From contig JBFLWP010000004.1 in NCBI GenBank assembly GCA_040757595.1, forward strand, positions 146,351 to 210,350: a DNA stretch of 64,000 nucleotides, in the 5' to 3' direction. Source of the stretch: Nitrospirota bacterium (GTDB taxonomy: Bacteria > Nitrospirota > Nitrospiria > Nitrospirales > Nitrospiraceae). The position numbers were made by a program, and so were the translations under genes. The notes under the pieces were generated by a model that worked only from the letters and a program-made list of their open reading frames with translations, had not been told where the DNA came from and made no database searches. Position 1 is the first letter of the stretch; each line of letters begins with the position of its first letter. Of the stretch, positions 49,095-58,169 are shown piece after piece.

Positions 49095-49221
49095 GGACGG
49101 CCTCGCGGTGACCAGGGAACAGCGGCCTGCGGGAGTCTACGGAGCAGGGTCCGCCCTGTCAAGGTTGAGCGGGAACCCAGGGCAGGGTACAATGCACTTG
49201 CAGGCCGGAGGAGACAACCTG

Positions 49222-49830
49222 ATGACGTCCCCGCGGGAGCTGGACGAGGTGCTGGCCCGGTACGTGGCCGATTTCGTGGCGCGGAACGCCGCGGCGCGAA
49301 TCCTGAAGAAGGGCCTGGATGAGGTCGGGGTCGGCTTCTTTCCCCTCGCCGACCACATCACGTTCCGGACGGACGACATTGACCGCCGCGCGGAGGAGTT
49401 TCTCACGCTGGGCTACGCCTTCTCCGAGACGCTCCACTACGAGGACTGGTTCGCCAAGGTCTACCGCAAACCGGGCTACCCCGCCCTGTTCATTGACCAG
49501 GCCTACCCGGACGAGCGGGGCAAGACCAGCATCATTCCCGCCTGGGTCCGGCAGTTCGGCGACCGGACCCTGCATCACGTCGCCGTCCGGGTCGAAGACA
49601 TCGAGCAGGCGATGGCCCGGCTGCAGCGGGCCGGCGTGCGGTTCGCCGGCTCGATCGTGGGCGCGCGCGGCGGCCCGCTGCGGCAGATCTTCACGGTGCC
49701 CGAGGAGGTCAACGGCGCCCCCTTCTCCGTCGTGGAGTTGGCCGAGCGGCGCGAAGGGTTTCTCGGCTTCTCCCCGCCCCAGGCCGACGGCCTCATGAAA
49801 TCCACCGTCCGAAAAACCAGTGACAAGTGA
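49222..49830 (+). CDS. VOC family protein
   Basis: A 202-residue protein with vicinal-oxygen-chelate features (LADHITFRTDDIDRRAEEF, then HHVAVRVEDIEQAM). It resembles DUF1338-like or small dioxygenase-related members. GGAGGAG precedes the ATG at 49222. The stop codon lies in heptamer repeat sequence. Function unknown. Confidence 0.75.
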   Translation: MTSPRELDEVLARYVADFVARNAAARILKKGLDEVGVGFFPLADHITFRTDDIDRRAEEFLTLGYAFSETLHYEDWFAKVYRKPGYPALFIDQAYPDERGKTSIIPAWVRQFGDRTLHHVAVRVEDIEQAMARLQRAGVRFAGSIVGARGGPLRQIFTVPEEVNGAPFSVVELAERREGFLGFSPPQADGLMKSTVRKTSDK

Positions 49831-49966
49831 CGGGTGACGGGTGAGGGGGACGCGGGGACAGCGAGGCCCGCTGGATCCCTAGAGCAACGGGCGATCCGCG
49901 TCGCCCCTTCGCCGCGTCTCCGCGTCGGTCACTTTACGTTTCACGTCTCACGTTTCACGTCTCACG
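49819..49966. repeat. Compound heptamer repeat after the VOC gene
   Basis: AGTGACA, AGTGACG, GGTGACG, GGTGAGG begin near 49819 and merge into GACGCGGGGACAG. After about 60 bp the complement appears (GCCGCGTCTCCGCGTC), then TTTCACG, TCTCACG, TTTCACG, TCTCACG to 49966. The whole block is roughly an inverted repeat, and its first part contains the VOC stop. Confidence 0.7.
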
Positions 49967-50078
49967 ATTATTACCTCTCCATCGTTTCTGCTGTTGCCCC
50001 CATCGGTAAAGTTTGCTATGGTGAGGGCCGCGTTTCCGCCGGCCCGCTGAGCTGGCCCCCGCGCACCGAGGAGCCTGC

Positions 50079-51128
50079 ATGGTCTGGAACCCGAAAGATC
50101 CCTGGAGCAAGCGGACCGACCCGCTCGAGGACGTGCTCCGCCAGGCCCAGGAACGGTGGGGCCCGCGGCTCCCCTCCGGCGGCGGGCTTCGCGGGGCGAT
50201 CCTGGTCCTCGTCGCGATCTTGTTCATCTGGCAGGGCACCTTCATCGTGGCACCGGACGAGGAAGGCGTCGTCAAGCGGTTCGGCGACGTGGTCCGCACC
50301 GCCGGCCCCGGCCCTCACCTCAAGATCCCCTTCGTCGAGACCGTCGAACGGCCCAAGGTGGAAAAGCTGCACCGGCTGGAGATCGGGTTCCGCACCGACC
50401 GGCAGGGCCGCCAGCAGATGCTCCCCAAGGAGGCCCTCATGCTGACGGGGGACGAGAACATCCTGGCCGTGGAGTTCATCGTCCAGTACAAGATCAAGAG
50501 CGCGAGAGACTACCTGTTCAACGTGGACGAGATCGAGGAGACCATCCAGAAATCGGCCGAGGCCGCGATGCGCGAGGTCATCGGGAAGAGCAAGATCGAC
50601 GAGGCTCTGACCACCGGGAAGGCGCAAATCCAGCAGGATACCCAGACCTTGCTCCAGGGCATTCTGGATTCGTACCAGGCCGGCGTGCAGATCGCCGCGG
50701 TCCAGTTGCAGGACGTGGACCCGCCGGAGGCGGTCGTGGCGGCCTTCAAGGACGTGGCCAGCGCGAAGGAAGACCGGGAGAAGCTGATCAACCAGTCCCA
50801 GGGCTACCGGAACGACATCATTCCCAAGGCCAAGGGGGAAGCCGCGCAAGTCGTGAACCAGGCCAAGGGCTACGCCCAGGCCCGCCTCACGAGAGCGCAG
50901 GGCGAGGCCAACCGGTTTCTCCGGACCCTGAAGGAGTACAACCAGGCCAAGGACATCATCAGCAAGCGCATCTACATCGAGACGATGGAAGAGGTCCTGC
51001 CGGGCATCGAGAAGGTCATCGTGGACGGCAAGGCCGGGGACCGGCTGCTTCCCTTCCTGCCTCTGGAGCGGCAGCGCCAGGGGGCCAAGGCGCCGGCTGC
51101 CTCCGCGGAGAAGAAGGACTCGCCGTGA
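50079..51128 (+). CDS. hflK: HflK, SPFH-domain membrane protein
   Basis: A 349-residue HflK. One membrane anchor is at about residues 40-58 (ILVLVAILFIWQGTF), followed by an SPFH/prohibitin domain and a long coiled coil with a Pro/Ala-rich C-tail. With HflC it forms a ring that regulates the FtsH protease. The ATG at 50079 has GAGGAG. The stop overlaps hflC's GTG start. Confidence 0.9.
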   Translation: MVWNPKDPWSKRTDPLEDVLRQAQERWGPRLPSGGGLRGAILVLVAILFIWQGTFIVAPDEEGVVKRFGDVVRTAGPGPHLKIPFVETVERPKVEKLHRLEIGFRTDRQGRQQMLPKEALMLTGDENILAVEFIVQYKIKSARDYLFNVDEIEETIQKSAEAAMREVIGKSKIDEALTTGKAQIQQDTQTLLQGILDSYQAGVQIAAVQLQDVDPPEAVVAAFKDVASAKEDREKLINQSQGYRNDIIPKAKGEAAQVVNQAKGYAQARLTRAQGEANRFLRTLKEYNQAKDIISKRIYIETMEEVLPGIEKVIVDGKAGDRLLPFLPLERQRQGAKAPAASAEKKDSP

Positions 51129-51982
51129 AGCAGAACCTCCTGATCGGAATCGGCGTCGTCCTGATCCTCCTGGTCGTGCTGGGGGCGTCGCCCTTCTTCA
51201 TCGTGGACGTCACCCAGACGGCCATCGTGGTCCAGCTCGGGAAACCGGTCCGCACGATCACGCAGCCGGGGCTCCAGTTCAAGGCCCCCTTCATCCAGGA
51301 GGTGACCTATTTCGACAAGCGGCTGCTGGACTACGACTCCTCGGCGCAGGACGTGATCACTCAGGACAAGAAGACGCTCCTCATCGACAACTTCGCCAAA
51401 TGGCGGATCATCAATCCGCTGAAGGTCTACCAGGCCTTCCAGACCCAGCGCGGCGCCCTTCGGCGGCTGGACGACATCATCTACTCCGAGCTGCGCGTCG
51501 AGCTCGGCCGGCACGACCTCTCGGAGATCGTCTCCAAGACCCGCGCGCAGATCATGGCGGTGGTGACCGAGCGGGCCAACGAGAAGGCCAAGGCCTACGG
51601 GATCGAGATCCAGGACGTGCGGATCAAGCGGGCGGACCTGCCCGAGCAGAACGAGAAGGCGGTCTTCGCGCGGATGCAGGCGGAGCGGGAGCGGCAGGCC
51701 AAGCAGTACCGGGCCGAGGGAGCCGAGGAGGCCCAGAAGATCCGGTCCGACGCGGAGAAGGACCGGGAGATCATCCTGGCGGAAGCCTATAAGACGGCGG
51801 AGGAGCTGCGGGGGGACGGGGACGCCAAGGCCTTCAAGATCTACGCGGAGGCCTACCGGCAGGACCCGAAGTTCTTCGAATTCACGCGCTCGATGGAAGC
51901 CTACAAGAAGACCTTCAGCACCAACTCGACGATCGTGATCAGCCCCGATTCCGAGTTCTTCAAGTACCTCAAGCAGCGCTGA
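51125..51982 (+). CDS. hflC: HflC, SPFH-domain membrane protein
   Basis: A 285-residue HflC with a single N-terminal anchor (IGIGVVLILLVVLG) and an SPFH domain (TAIVVQLGKPVRTITQPGL). The C-terminal helix contains repeated Glu/Arg/Ala. It starts with GTG at 51125 within the last codons of hflK. The two form the FtsH-associated complex. Confidence 0.9.
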   Translation: MKQNLLIGIGVVLILLVVLGASPFFIVDVTQTAIVVQLGKPVRTITQPGLQFKAPFIQEVTYFDKRLLDYDSSAQDVITQDKKTLLIDNFAKWRIINPLKVYQAFQTQRGALRRLDDIIYSELRVELGRHDLSEIVSKTRAQIMAVVTERANEKAKAYGIEIQDVRIKRADLPEQNEKAVFARMQAERERQAKQYRAEGAEEAQKIRSDAEKDREIILAEAYKTAEELRGDGDAKAFKIYAEAYRQDPKFFEFTRSMEAYKKTFSTNSTIVISPDSEFFKYLKQR

Positions 51983-51991
51983 TTCCAAAAC

Positions 51992-52048
51992 GATGAATGC
52001 GGAACGCAGAATGCTGCACTGACAGCACTCCCCCGTTCAGCGTTCATC
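51992..52048. terminator. Inverted repeat between hflC and the fhs gene
   Basis: GATGAATGCGGAACG (51992-52006) and CGTTCAGCGTTCATC (52034-52048) are near-complementary (12 to 13 of 15), with a smaller hairpin TGCTG-N6-CAGCA inside. It lies between two convergent genes and may end both transcripts. It also looks like another degenerate repeat family. Confidence 0.5.
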
Positions 52049-53737
52049 TCACGAGAGTCCCACGATCTCTCCCGTCTCCGGGTCCAGGTCAATCCGTTCC
52101 CCGGACGGCACCCTGGGCAGCCCCGGCATGAGTTGAATCCCGGAGCAGACCGCGGTCAGGAAGCCGGCCCCGGCCAGGATGCGCAGCTCCCGGATCGGCA
52201 AGGTGAAGCCGGAGGGCCGGCCCTTGAGCGCCGGATCGTGAGACAGCGACAGGGGGGTCTTGGCCATGCAGACGGGAAAGCGGCCGAATCCCAGCTTCTC
52301 GGCCGTTTCGATCTGAGCCCGGGCCGACCCCTCGTACGCCACGCCGGCGGCCCCGTAGATCCGCCTGGCCACCGTCTCGATCTTCTGCGTGATCGGTGCC
52401 TCGTCGGGATAGAGCGGGGCATAGGTCGAAGGCTGCCGGCAGGCTTCGACCACCGCCCTGGCCAGTTCTTCCGCCCCCTTGCCCCCGTCCGCCCAGTGGG
52501 TGGACACGGCCGCGCGGGCGGCGCCAGCCGACAAGGCCCAGGTCCGCACGTATTCCAGCTCCTCCGCCGGGTCGCCCTTGAAGACGTTGATCGCCACCAC
52601 CGCGGGAATTCCGAAAGCCTTCACGTTGGCGATGTGCTGCTCGAGGTTGGCGAGCCCCCTGGTCAGCGCCCCCCGGTTCGGGCCGGTCAAGCCGGGCGGG
52701 AGCGGCGACCCGGCCTTCACGACGCCGCCTCCCCCGTGGAGCTTCAAGGCCCGCAGCGTGGCCACGACCACCGCGGCGTCGGGGCGGAAGCCCGACGCGC
52801 GACACTTGATGTGGAAGAACTTTTCCGCGCCGAGGTCGCTGCCGAACCCGGCCTCGGTCACGGCATAGTCCGCGGTGCGAAGGGCGATCGCGTCGGCCAG
52901 GATCGAGCAGTTCCCGTGGGCGATGTTGCCGAAGGGGCCGGTGTGGACCAGGGCCGGCGTGCCCTCGAGAGTCTGGACTAGGTTGGGACAGAGGGCGTCC
53001 TTGAGCAGGGCCGCCATGGCGCCGGCGCATCTCAATTCTTCCGCATGTACGGCTTTTCCGTCCCTGGCCAGCCCGACTAGGATCCGGCCCAGCCGCTTCC
53101 GCAAGTCGGAGAGACCGGAGGCGAGGGCCAGGATCGCCATCACTTCCGAGGCCTCGGTGAGAACGAACTCCCCCGGCCGGTCCGCCTTGCCCTCCGAGCC
53201 GCGCAGGAGCACCCGGCGGAGCGCCCGGTCGCTCACCCCCATGACCCGCGGCCAGGCGATCCGAGCCGGATCCAGATTCAGGCTGTTCCCGTGGAACAGA
53301 TGATTGTCCAGAAAGGCCGAGAGGAGGTTGTGGGCGGCCCCTGTCGCGTGGGCGTCGCCGGTCAGGTGGAGGTTGATGTCCTCCATCGGCACGACCTGTG
53401 CCCGTCCTCCTCCCGCGCCTCCCCCCTTCACCCCGAACACCGGCCCCAACGAGGGCTGGCGCAGCGTGACGACGGCCTTATGCCCCAACCGGCAGAGCGC
53501 CATCGCCAGACCGATGGAGGTCGTGGTCTTCCCCTCCCCGAGCGGCGTCGGATTGATGGCGGTGACGAGGACGTACCGGCCCAGCGGACGGCCGGCGAGG
53601 CGCCCGAGGACCGACAGGGACACCTTGGCCTTCCAGCGACCGTAGGGGATGATCTCGTCTTCACGGAGCCCGATGTCCTGGGCAACCTGTTGGATGGCGC
53701 GCGGCTTCACTGACCGGACAATGGCGAGATCGCTCAC
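52049..53737 (-). CDS. fhs: Formate-tetrahydrofolate ligase
   Basis: A 562-residue enzyme that ATP-dependently joins formate to THF, supplying one-carbon units. The P-loop is TPLGEGKTTTS, with RQPSLGPVFGVKGGGAGGG, and the usual length is about 555-560. The GTG at 53737 has GGGAGAAG as ribosome-binding site. It is convergent with hflC and divergent from nothing close, with 190 bp to the M23 gene. Confidence 0.92.
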   Translation of the reverse strand: MSDLAIVRSVKPRAIQQVAQDIGLREDEIIPYGRWKAKVSLSVLGRLAGRPLGRYVLVTAINPTPLGEGKTTTSIGLAMALCRLGHKAVVTLRQPSLGPVFGVKGGGAGGGRAQVVPMEDINLHLTGDAHATGAAHNLLSAFLDNHLFHGNSLNLDPARIAWPRVMGVSDRALRRVLLRGSEGKADRPGEFVLTEASEVMAILALASGLSDLRKRLGRILVGLARDGKAVHAEELRCAGAMAALLKDALCPNLVQTLEGTPALVHTGPFGNIAHGNCSILADAIALRTADYAVTEAGFGSDLGAEKFFHIKCRASGFRPDAAVVVATLRALKLHGGGGVVKAGSPLPPGLTGPNRGALTRGLANLEQHIANVKAFGIPAVVAINVFKGDPAEELEYVRTWALSAGAARAAVSTHWADGGKGAEELARAVVEACRQPSTYAPLYPDEAPITQKIETVARRIYGAAGVAYEGSARAQIETAEKLGFGRFPVCMAKTPLSLSHDPALKGRPSGFTLPIRELRILAGAGFLTAVCSGIQLMPGLPRVPSGERIDLDPETGEIVGLS

Positions 53738-53927
53738 CTTGCTCTTCTCCCTCCCCCGTTCACGCTCTCCCCGGTCGAGGCGAAGCGGAGTATAGCACAC
53801 CGGCTTGCAGGCGCCAGCGGACCGGAAGCAGAGCGGCCCGACGAGGGGAAATCGGCGAGCTGGGACAAGCCCGAGCGGGGAGCTTTCTCGAAAAGAGCGG
53901 GAACGGATTCGGAGCGGAGGGGACCGG

Positions 53928-54905
53928 TCAGTTGAGGATGTACCGGTGGGGATTCACGGGGCGGCTGTTGAACTTCACCATGTAGTGGAGGTGCGGGCCT
54001 GTGGACATGCCAGTGCTTCCCACCAACCCGATGAGGTCTCCGCGCTTCACCCGATGGCCGGTCTTGACCAGGACCTTGGCCAGGTGTCCGTATTGAGTTT
54101 CGACCCCGTACTGATGGTCAATGGCCACCATGTTGCCCATTTTGTTGTCAAAGCCGGTGGCCACCACCAGTCCACCAGCCGGGGCATACACCGGAGCGTT
54201 GGGCGGCGCGCCGATGTCCAACCCGTCGTGCATGGCCGGCTGGCCCGTGAACGGCGAGATTCTGACGCCGAACCCCGAGGTCACCCAGCCTTTCACCGGC
54301 CAGACGGAAGGGGTCGAGGCCCACCGGACGGTCCGCTCCCTGGCGACTTCAGACAGCTCTTCCAGGGACCGTTCCTGGGTCAAGGCCTCCCGTTCCAACC
54401 AGGCGATTCTCCGCCGCACCTGGGTGGCAAGGTCTATGTCCGGGGTCTGGTTTTCACCCGACAGTTGAAGCTCCGTCCGTCGGTTGGGCTCGGCCGGAGG
54501 CCCCCCGTCCGTTCCACCCACCCCCTCGCCGTTCAGAGGCGTTTCCTCTCCGCCCTGCCCGTTCAAATAGTCTTCCGGCTTGAGCGTCTCGATTCCCAGC
54601 ATAACCCGGAGCTTTTCGTTCACTTCTTTCATGGCCAGGACCCGGCGTCGCAGATCCTCCAGGGCGGTCGCGAAGGAGCTCGTCTGCTCACGGGCGGTCA
54701 CCAGCTCTTGGCGGATCGTCTGCAACTCCCACACTTCCCCCGTCTGGATCACATACTGGGCCATGAAGCCCAACTGGGCCAAGACCAACAGCATCCCGAT
54801 CACGACCGCTTTGCGGACGATCGCTTTGGGAAGACTGAACCGGAGGGGACTGACCGTCGGCCCCCGAAAGATCACGATGGTGTAGGCGTCGCGTTCCCGG
54901 TCCAT
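53928..54905 (-). CDS. M23-family peptidase with membrane anchor
   Basis: A 325-residue protein with a membrane anchor at about residues 30-50, a long coiled coil, and a C-terminal LytM domain. The zinc and catalytic motifs are HDGLD and HLHY. It resembles murein hydrolase activators or endopeptidases. The ATG at 54905 has AGGAGA. Upstream lies the cutA terminator. Confidence 0.87.
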   Translation of the reverse strand: MDRERDAYTIVIFRGPTVSPLRFSLPKAIVRKAVVIGMLLVLAQLGFMAQYVIQTGEVWELQTIRQELVTAREQTSSFATALEDLRRRVLAMKEVNEKLRVMLGIETLKPEDYLNGQGGEETPLNGEGVGGTDGGPPAEPNRRTELQLSGENQTPDIDLATQVRRRIAWLEREALTQERSLEELSEVARERTVRWASTPSVWPVKGWVTSGFGVRISPFTGQPAMHDGLDIGAPPNAPVYAPAGGLVVATGFDNKMGNMVAIDHQYGVETQYGHLAKVLVKTGHRVKRGDLIGLVGSTGMSTGPHLHYMVKFNSRPVNPHRYILN

Positions 54906-54919
54906 ATCCGGCTCTCCTT

Positions 54920-54961
54920 AAAAAGGCCCCTGACCAGCGGGGGTTAGTCTACTGAACCCCC
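54920..54961 (-). terminator. Terminator of cutA
   Basis: On the reverse strand CCCCCGCTGGTCAGGGG is followed by CCTTTTT. An alternative upstream hairpin, GGGGGTT with AACCCCC, overlaps it. Both lie between the cutA stop and the M23 gene start. Confidence 0.6.
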
Positions 54962-55000
54962 CTTCAAACGGTCAAGAATTATTCGCGTTCGCCAATTCCC

Positions 55001-55342
55001 TCAATTTTTCTTCGGCTTGCCGGTCATTTCGCTGATCCAGTCCAGGTAGTTGCCGGCCCCTTTTGCGAGTGGAACCGCGATGATCTCCGGTACCGAATAA
55101 CTATGCAGGCTCTTCACGGCCTTTTCCAGTTGATCAAACAGCTCCATACGGGACTTCAGGATGAGCAAGGCTTCCTGCTCCTCGGCGACCTTCCCCTCCC
55201 ACCGAAATACCGAGCGAATCCGAGGGATCACGTTGGCACAGGCAACCAGTTCTCCCTCGACCAGCTTTCGCCCGATCGTGACGGCCTCTTCCTCTGACGA
55301 GGCGGTAACGAATACGATGATCTGATCGGTCGCGTCAGCCAT
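55001..55342 (-). CDS. cutA: CutA1-like divalent-ion tolerance protein
   Basis: A 113-residue CutA1 with a ferredoxin-like fold (ACANVIPRIRSVFRWEGK, SYSVPEIIAVPL). CutA forms trimers and is linked to divalent-metal tolerance. It is a single gene with a terminator downstream and an AT-rich inverted repeat upstream. Confidence 0.88.
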   Translation of the reverse strand: MADATDQIIVFVTASSEEEAVTIGRKLVEGELVACANVIPRIRSVFRWEGKVAEEQEALLILKSRMELFDQLEKAVKSLHSYSVPEIIAVPLAKGAGNYLDWISEMTGKPKKN

Positions 55343-55418
55343 CCACAGGCTTCTCTATCGGAAGAAACTGAGCAACTTTTATGCTCGCGCTTCCCAAATT
55401 TCGCAATAACTTTCAGGA

Positions 55419-55441
55419 AAATCAACTCGTTACGTTGATTT
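55419..55441. promoter_or_regulatory. AT-rich inverted repeat upstream of cutA
   Basis: AAATCAAC and GTTGATTT form an 8-bp perfect dyad with a 7-bp loop, within an AT-rich spacer. A possible leftward promoter (TTGCGA-N17-CATAAA) lies between it and cutA, so it could be an operator. Confidence 0.35.
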
Positions 55442-55561
55442 ATTGTGGCTGACTCCCCCCTCCACGAGGGAGTCTGTTCCATCCTGATTGGCTCATTTTC
55501 CGTCCCCTTCGTGCAAATTCTGCCTACCAGCCCGCCTGGATCGGTCCCTCTGGTCCGTCCG

Positions 55562-55591
55562 TTGACAGGCTCTGAAAGCGGGGCTTATCAT
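55562..55591 (+). promoter_or_regulatory. Sigma-70 promoter of the rhodanese gene
   Basis: TTGACA (55562-55567), an 18-bp spacer and TATCAT (55586-55591), 43 bp before the ATG. Confidence 0.6.
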
Positions 55592-55634
55592 ACAGACGAC
55601 CACCCGCATACAGGATACAGACGGAGGCACGGAC

Positions 55635-55958
55635 ATGGGCTTCACCATCACTCCCCATGAGTTGAAGGATCGTTTAGATAAAGGCGAGACGTTATGCCTG
55701 CTGGATGTGCGCGAGCCGTGGGAAAACTCTCTGGCGAAGATCGCGGGATCGGTCCTGATCCCGCTGGGCACGCTCCCGCAATCGCTGGATAGACTGGACC
55801 GGGAGGCCGAGATCATCGCCTATTGCCACCACGGGATGAGGAGCGCCGACGCAACGGGGTTCCTGCTCCAGCAGGGCTTCAAGAACGTCAAAAACCTGGT
55901 CGGAGGGATTGACGCCTGGTCGCTGCAAGTCGACCCAAGCGTCCCGCGGTACCGCTGA
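55635..55958 (+). CDS. Single-domain rhodanese
   Basis: A 107-residue rhodanese. The persulfide-forming Cys lies in AYCHHGMRS, with VREPWENS earlier in the fold. It transfers sulfane sulfur to thiol acceptors in the cytoplasm. GGAGGC lies upstream of the ATG. The promoter is near-consensus. Confidence 0.9.
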   Translation: MGFTITPHELKDRLDKGETLCLLDVREPWENSLAKIAGSVLIPLGTLPQSLDRLDREAEIIAYCHHGMRSADATGFLLQQGFKNVKNLVGGIDAWSLQVDPSVPRYR

Positions 55959-55995
55959 TCCATCCAATAAACGCCCTTTCGATTCGTGAGTCTCC

Positions 55996-56021
55996 GGCTG
56001 GGACCGTTCACGTTCCCAGCC
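55996..56021. terminator. Hairpin at the rhodanese-galE junction
   Basis: GGCTGGGA and TCCCAGCC form an 8-bp stem overlapping the end of the epimerase gene. There is no T-tract, so termination is only possible. Confidence 0.35.
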
Positions 56022-56931
56022 CGCGGAAATATTCCACGGTCCGGGCCAGGCCTTCCCGAAGCAGGACCCGGGGTTCCCATCCAAGTTCCCGCCGCAGTTT
56101 GCTGGAGTCCACGGAGCTGCGCAGCTGCTCTCCCTTTTTCGCCGGCCCGTGGAGCTCTTTGCAGCCCGGGTTGGTCAGATCCGCGACCAGCCGGAACAGA
56201 TCGTTGATCGAGGTCTCTTCCCCCGTGCCCACATTGTAGGTCCCCTGGACATCCTTTCCTATCGCCGCCAAGTAGGCTTCGACCACGTCGTCCACGTAGA
56301 CGAAATCCCGGGTCTGCCGGCCGTTTCCATTGATCACCGGCTGCTCACCGGCCAGGATCTTTTGGGCAAAGATCGCGACCACGCCGGCCTCCCCGTGCGG
56401 ATCCTGGCGCGGCCCGTAGACATTTCCCAGGCGGAGGCTCACGGCTTGGATCCCGCTGAGTTGCTGGTAATAGGTCAGGTAATACTCGCCGGCGAGCTTA
56501 CTGATCCCGTAGGGTGAGAATGGTTTCGTCGGATGGGTTTCCGGGGCCGGATAGACCTCCTGTTCTCCGTAAATGGCTCCGCCGGAAGAGGTGAAGACGG
56601 CCTTCCGCACCCCGTGCTGGACGGCCTGTTCGAGCACGTTGATCGTGCCGAGGACATTTACCTGCGCATCGAAAATCGGATCCTCGACCGACCGGCGGAC
56701 GTTCATCTGGGCGGCCAGATGCATCAACATCGCCGGACGCTCCTTCCGGAATACCCGCTCCAGACGACTGCCCTGGATGTCCAGCTTGTAGAAGCGGGCG
56801 GCCCGGTTCAGGTTTCGCCGCTTGCCGGTCGAGAGGTTGTCCACCACCGCCACCTCGTGGCCCTCCTGGATCAGGCGGTCCACAAGGTGAGAGCCGATGA
56901 ACCCGGCTCCCCCGGTCACCACGATCTTCAT
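56008..56931 (-). CDS. NAD-dependent epimerase, GalE-like
   Basis: A 307-residue extended SDR. The Rossmann motif is TGGAGFIGSH and the active-site YGISK follows, with NVYGPRQDP. It probably epimerises a nucleotide sugar (UDP-glucose 4-epimerase type). It is convergent with the rhodanese gene and downstream of tlyA. Confidence 0.88.
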   Translation of the reverse strand: MKIVVTGGAGFIGSHLVDRLIQEGHEVAVVDNLSTGKRRNLNRAARFYKLDIQGSRLERVFRKERPAMLMHLAAQMNVRRSVEDPIFDAQVNVLGTINVLEQAVQHGVRKAVFTSSGGAIYGEQEVYPAPETHPTKPFSPYGISKLAGEYYLTYYQQLSGIQAVSLRLGNVYGPRQDPHGEAGVVAIFAQKILAGEQPVINGNGRQTRDFVYVDDVVEAYLAAIGKDVQGTYNVGTGEETSINDLFRLVADLTNPGCKELHGPAKKGEQLRSSVDSSKLRRELGWEPRVLLREGLARTVEYFRGLGT

Positions 56932-56994
56932 GCCATCCCTATCGCCATTCCCAACGCCACCGAAGAGCCCAGCCGATCGTTATCCGTCTGCACG

Positions 56995-57771
56995 CTACGT
57001 TGCTCTGGCCGAGTCCTCCGTCATGCGTCTGAGTCCGACCAGCACTTCCCGGTTGCCCTTCTGCCCCGGCACGGGGGAGTCCAGGACCCCGACCTGCGTC
57101 AAGGCCAGGCCGTCCGCACAGGCCAGGACCTTCTCGGCCGCCGCGCGGCGCAGCCGCTCGTCACGGACGATGCCGCCCTTGCCCACCAGTCCTCGGCCGA
57201 CCTCGAACTGGGGCTTCACGAGGGCGATCACCCAGGCCGGATCGCCGAGAAACGGCGTCACGCAGGGCAGCACCAGCGTGAGCGAAATGAACGAGACGTC
57301 GATGACCGCCAGATCGATCGGCTCCGGCACGGCGGACCGCTCCAGGTAGCGGATGTTGCGCCGCTCCAGGACCGTGACCCGGGAATCCTGCCGCAGCCGC
57401 CAGTCCAACTGCCCGTATCCCACGTCCACCGCGTAGACCCGGCGCGCCCCCCGCTGCAGGAGACAATCGGTAAACCCGCCGGTGGAGGCGCCGACGTCCA
57501 TCGCGACGAGGCCGGTCGGATCGATTCCGAACGCATCCAGCGCCGCCGCCAGCTTCCCCCCGCCGCGGCTCACGAACGGCGAGGCCCGGTGTGCGACCTC
57601 GATCCTGGCGTCGGCCGACACGAGCTTCGCCTGCTTGTCCACCGGGACGCCGTCCACCGTCACCGACCCGGCAAGGATCAATCGTGCCGCTTGCTCGCGG
57701 CTCGGCACCAGCCCGCGTACGACCAGCGCGCGATCCAATCGTTCGCGGGCCGGAGACGCCTTGCGGACCAT
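56995..57771 (-). CDS. tlyA: TlyA-family rRNA methyltransferase
   Basis: A 258-residue protein with an N-terminal S4 domain (VRGLVPSREQAARLILAG) and a methyltransferase (MDVGASTGGFTDCLL) of TlyA type. It 2'-O-methylates rRNA cytidines in other bacteria. It lies downstream of xseB and xseA. Confidence 0.9.
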   Translation of the reverse strand: MVRKASPARERLDRALVVRGLVPSREQAARLILAGSVTVDGVPVDKQAKLVSADARIEVAHRASPFVSRGGGKLAAALDAFGIDPTGLVAMDVGASTGGFTDCLLQRGARRVYAVDVGYGQLDWRLRQDSRVTVLERRNIRYLERSAVPEPIDLAVIDVSFISLTLVLPCVTPFLGDPAWVIALVKPQFEVGRGLVGKGGIVRDERLRRAAAEKVLACADGLALTQVGVLDSPVPGQKGNREVLVGLRRMTEDSARAT

Positions 57772-57833
57772 AGTGGGTCGGGAAAGGCCGGACGAGCGGG
57801 CGCCCGTGGAGCCGCGCCGACTCGGCAGGCAGG

Positions 57834-58091
57834 TCAGGTGGACGGGGACGAATCGCCGGACTCTTCGTCGTCAATCGTAAAGGCACGGAGCCGCTTTTTG
57901 CCGTCCTTGTCTTGAATCAGCACCTCGACCTTCCGTTCCGCATCATCGAGCATCTTCAAGCAGGTCTTGGACAGTTTGACGCCTTCTTCGAAAATCTTCA
58001 GCGATTCGTCGAGCGACAGATCGCCTTTCTCCAGCTCCGCCACGATGGTCTCGAGCCGGGCCATGGCATCTTCAAACTTGATCGCAGCCAC
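57834..58091 (-). CDS. xseB: Exonuclease VII small subunit
   Basis: An 85-residue XseB (KFEDAMARLETIVAELEKGDL, SLDESLKIFEEGVKL). It partners XseA. Its place between xseA and tlyA is the expected order. Confidence 0.92.
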   Translation of the reverse strand: MAAIKFEDAMARLETIVAELEKGDLSLDESLKIFEEGVKLSKTCLKMLDDAERKVEVLIQDKDGKKRLRAFTIDDEESGDSSPST

Positions 58092-58169
58092 ACGGACCTC
58101 CTCGTGAACGGCGCGCGCCGGCGAATCGGCGGACGCTATTATACCCTCACGGCCTCCGGGGTCAAGCGC

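Noticed and set aside
47523-49322. A 599-codon plus-strand frame
   Set aside because: It is antisense to the restriction enzyme, which has clear motifs, and gives no recognisable domain.
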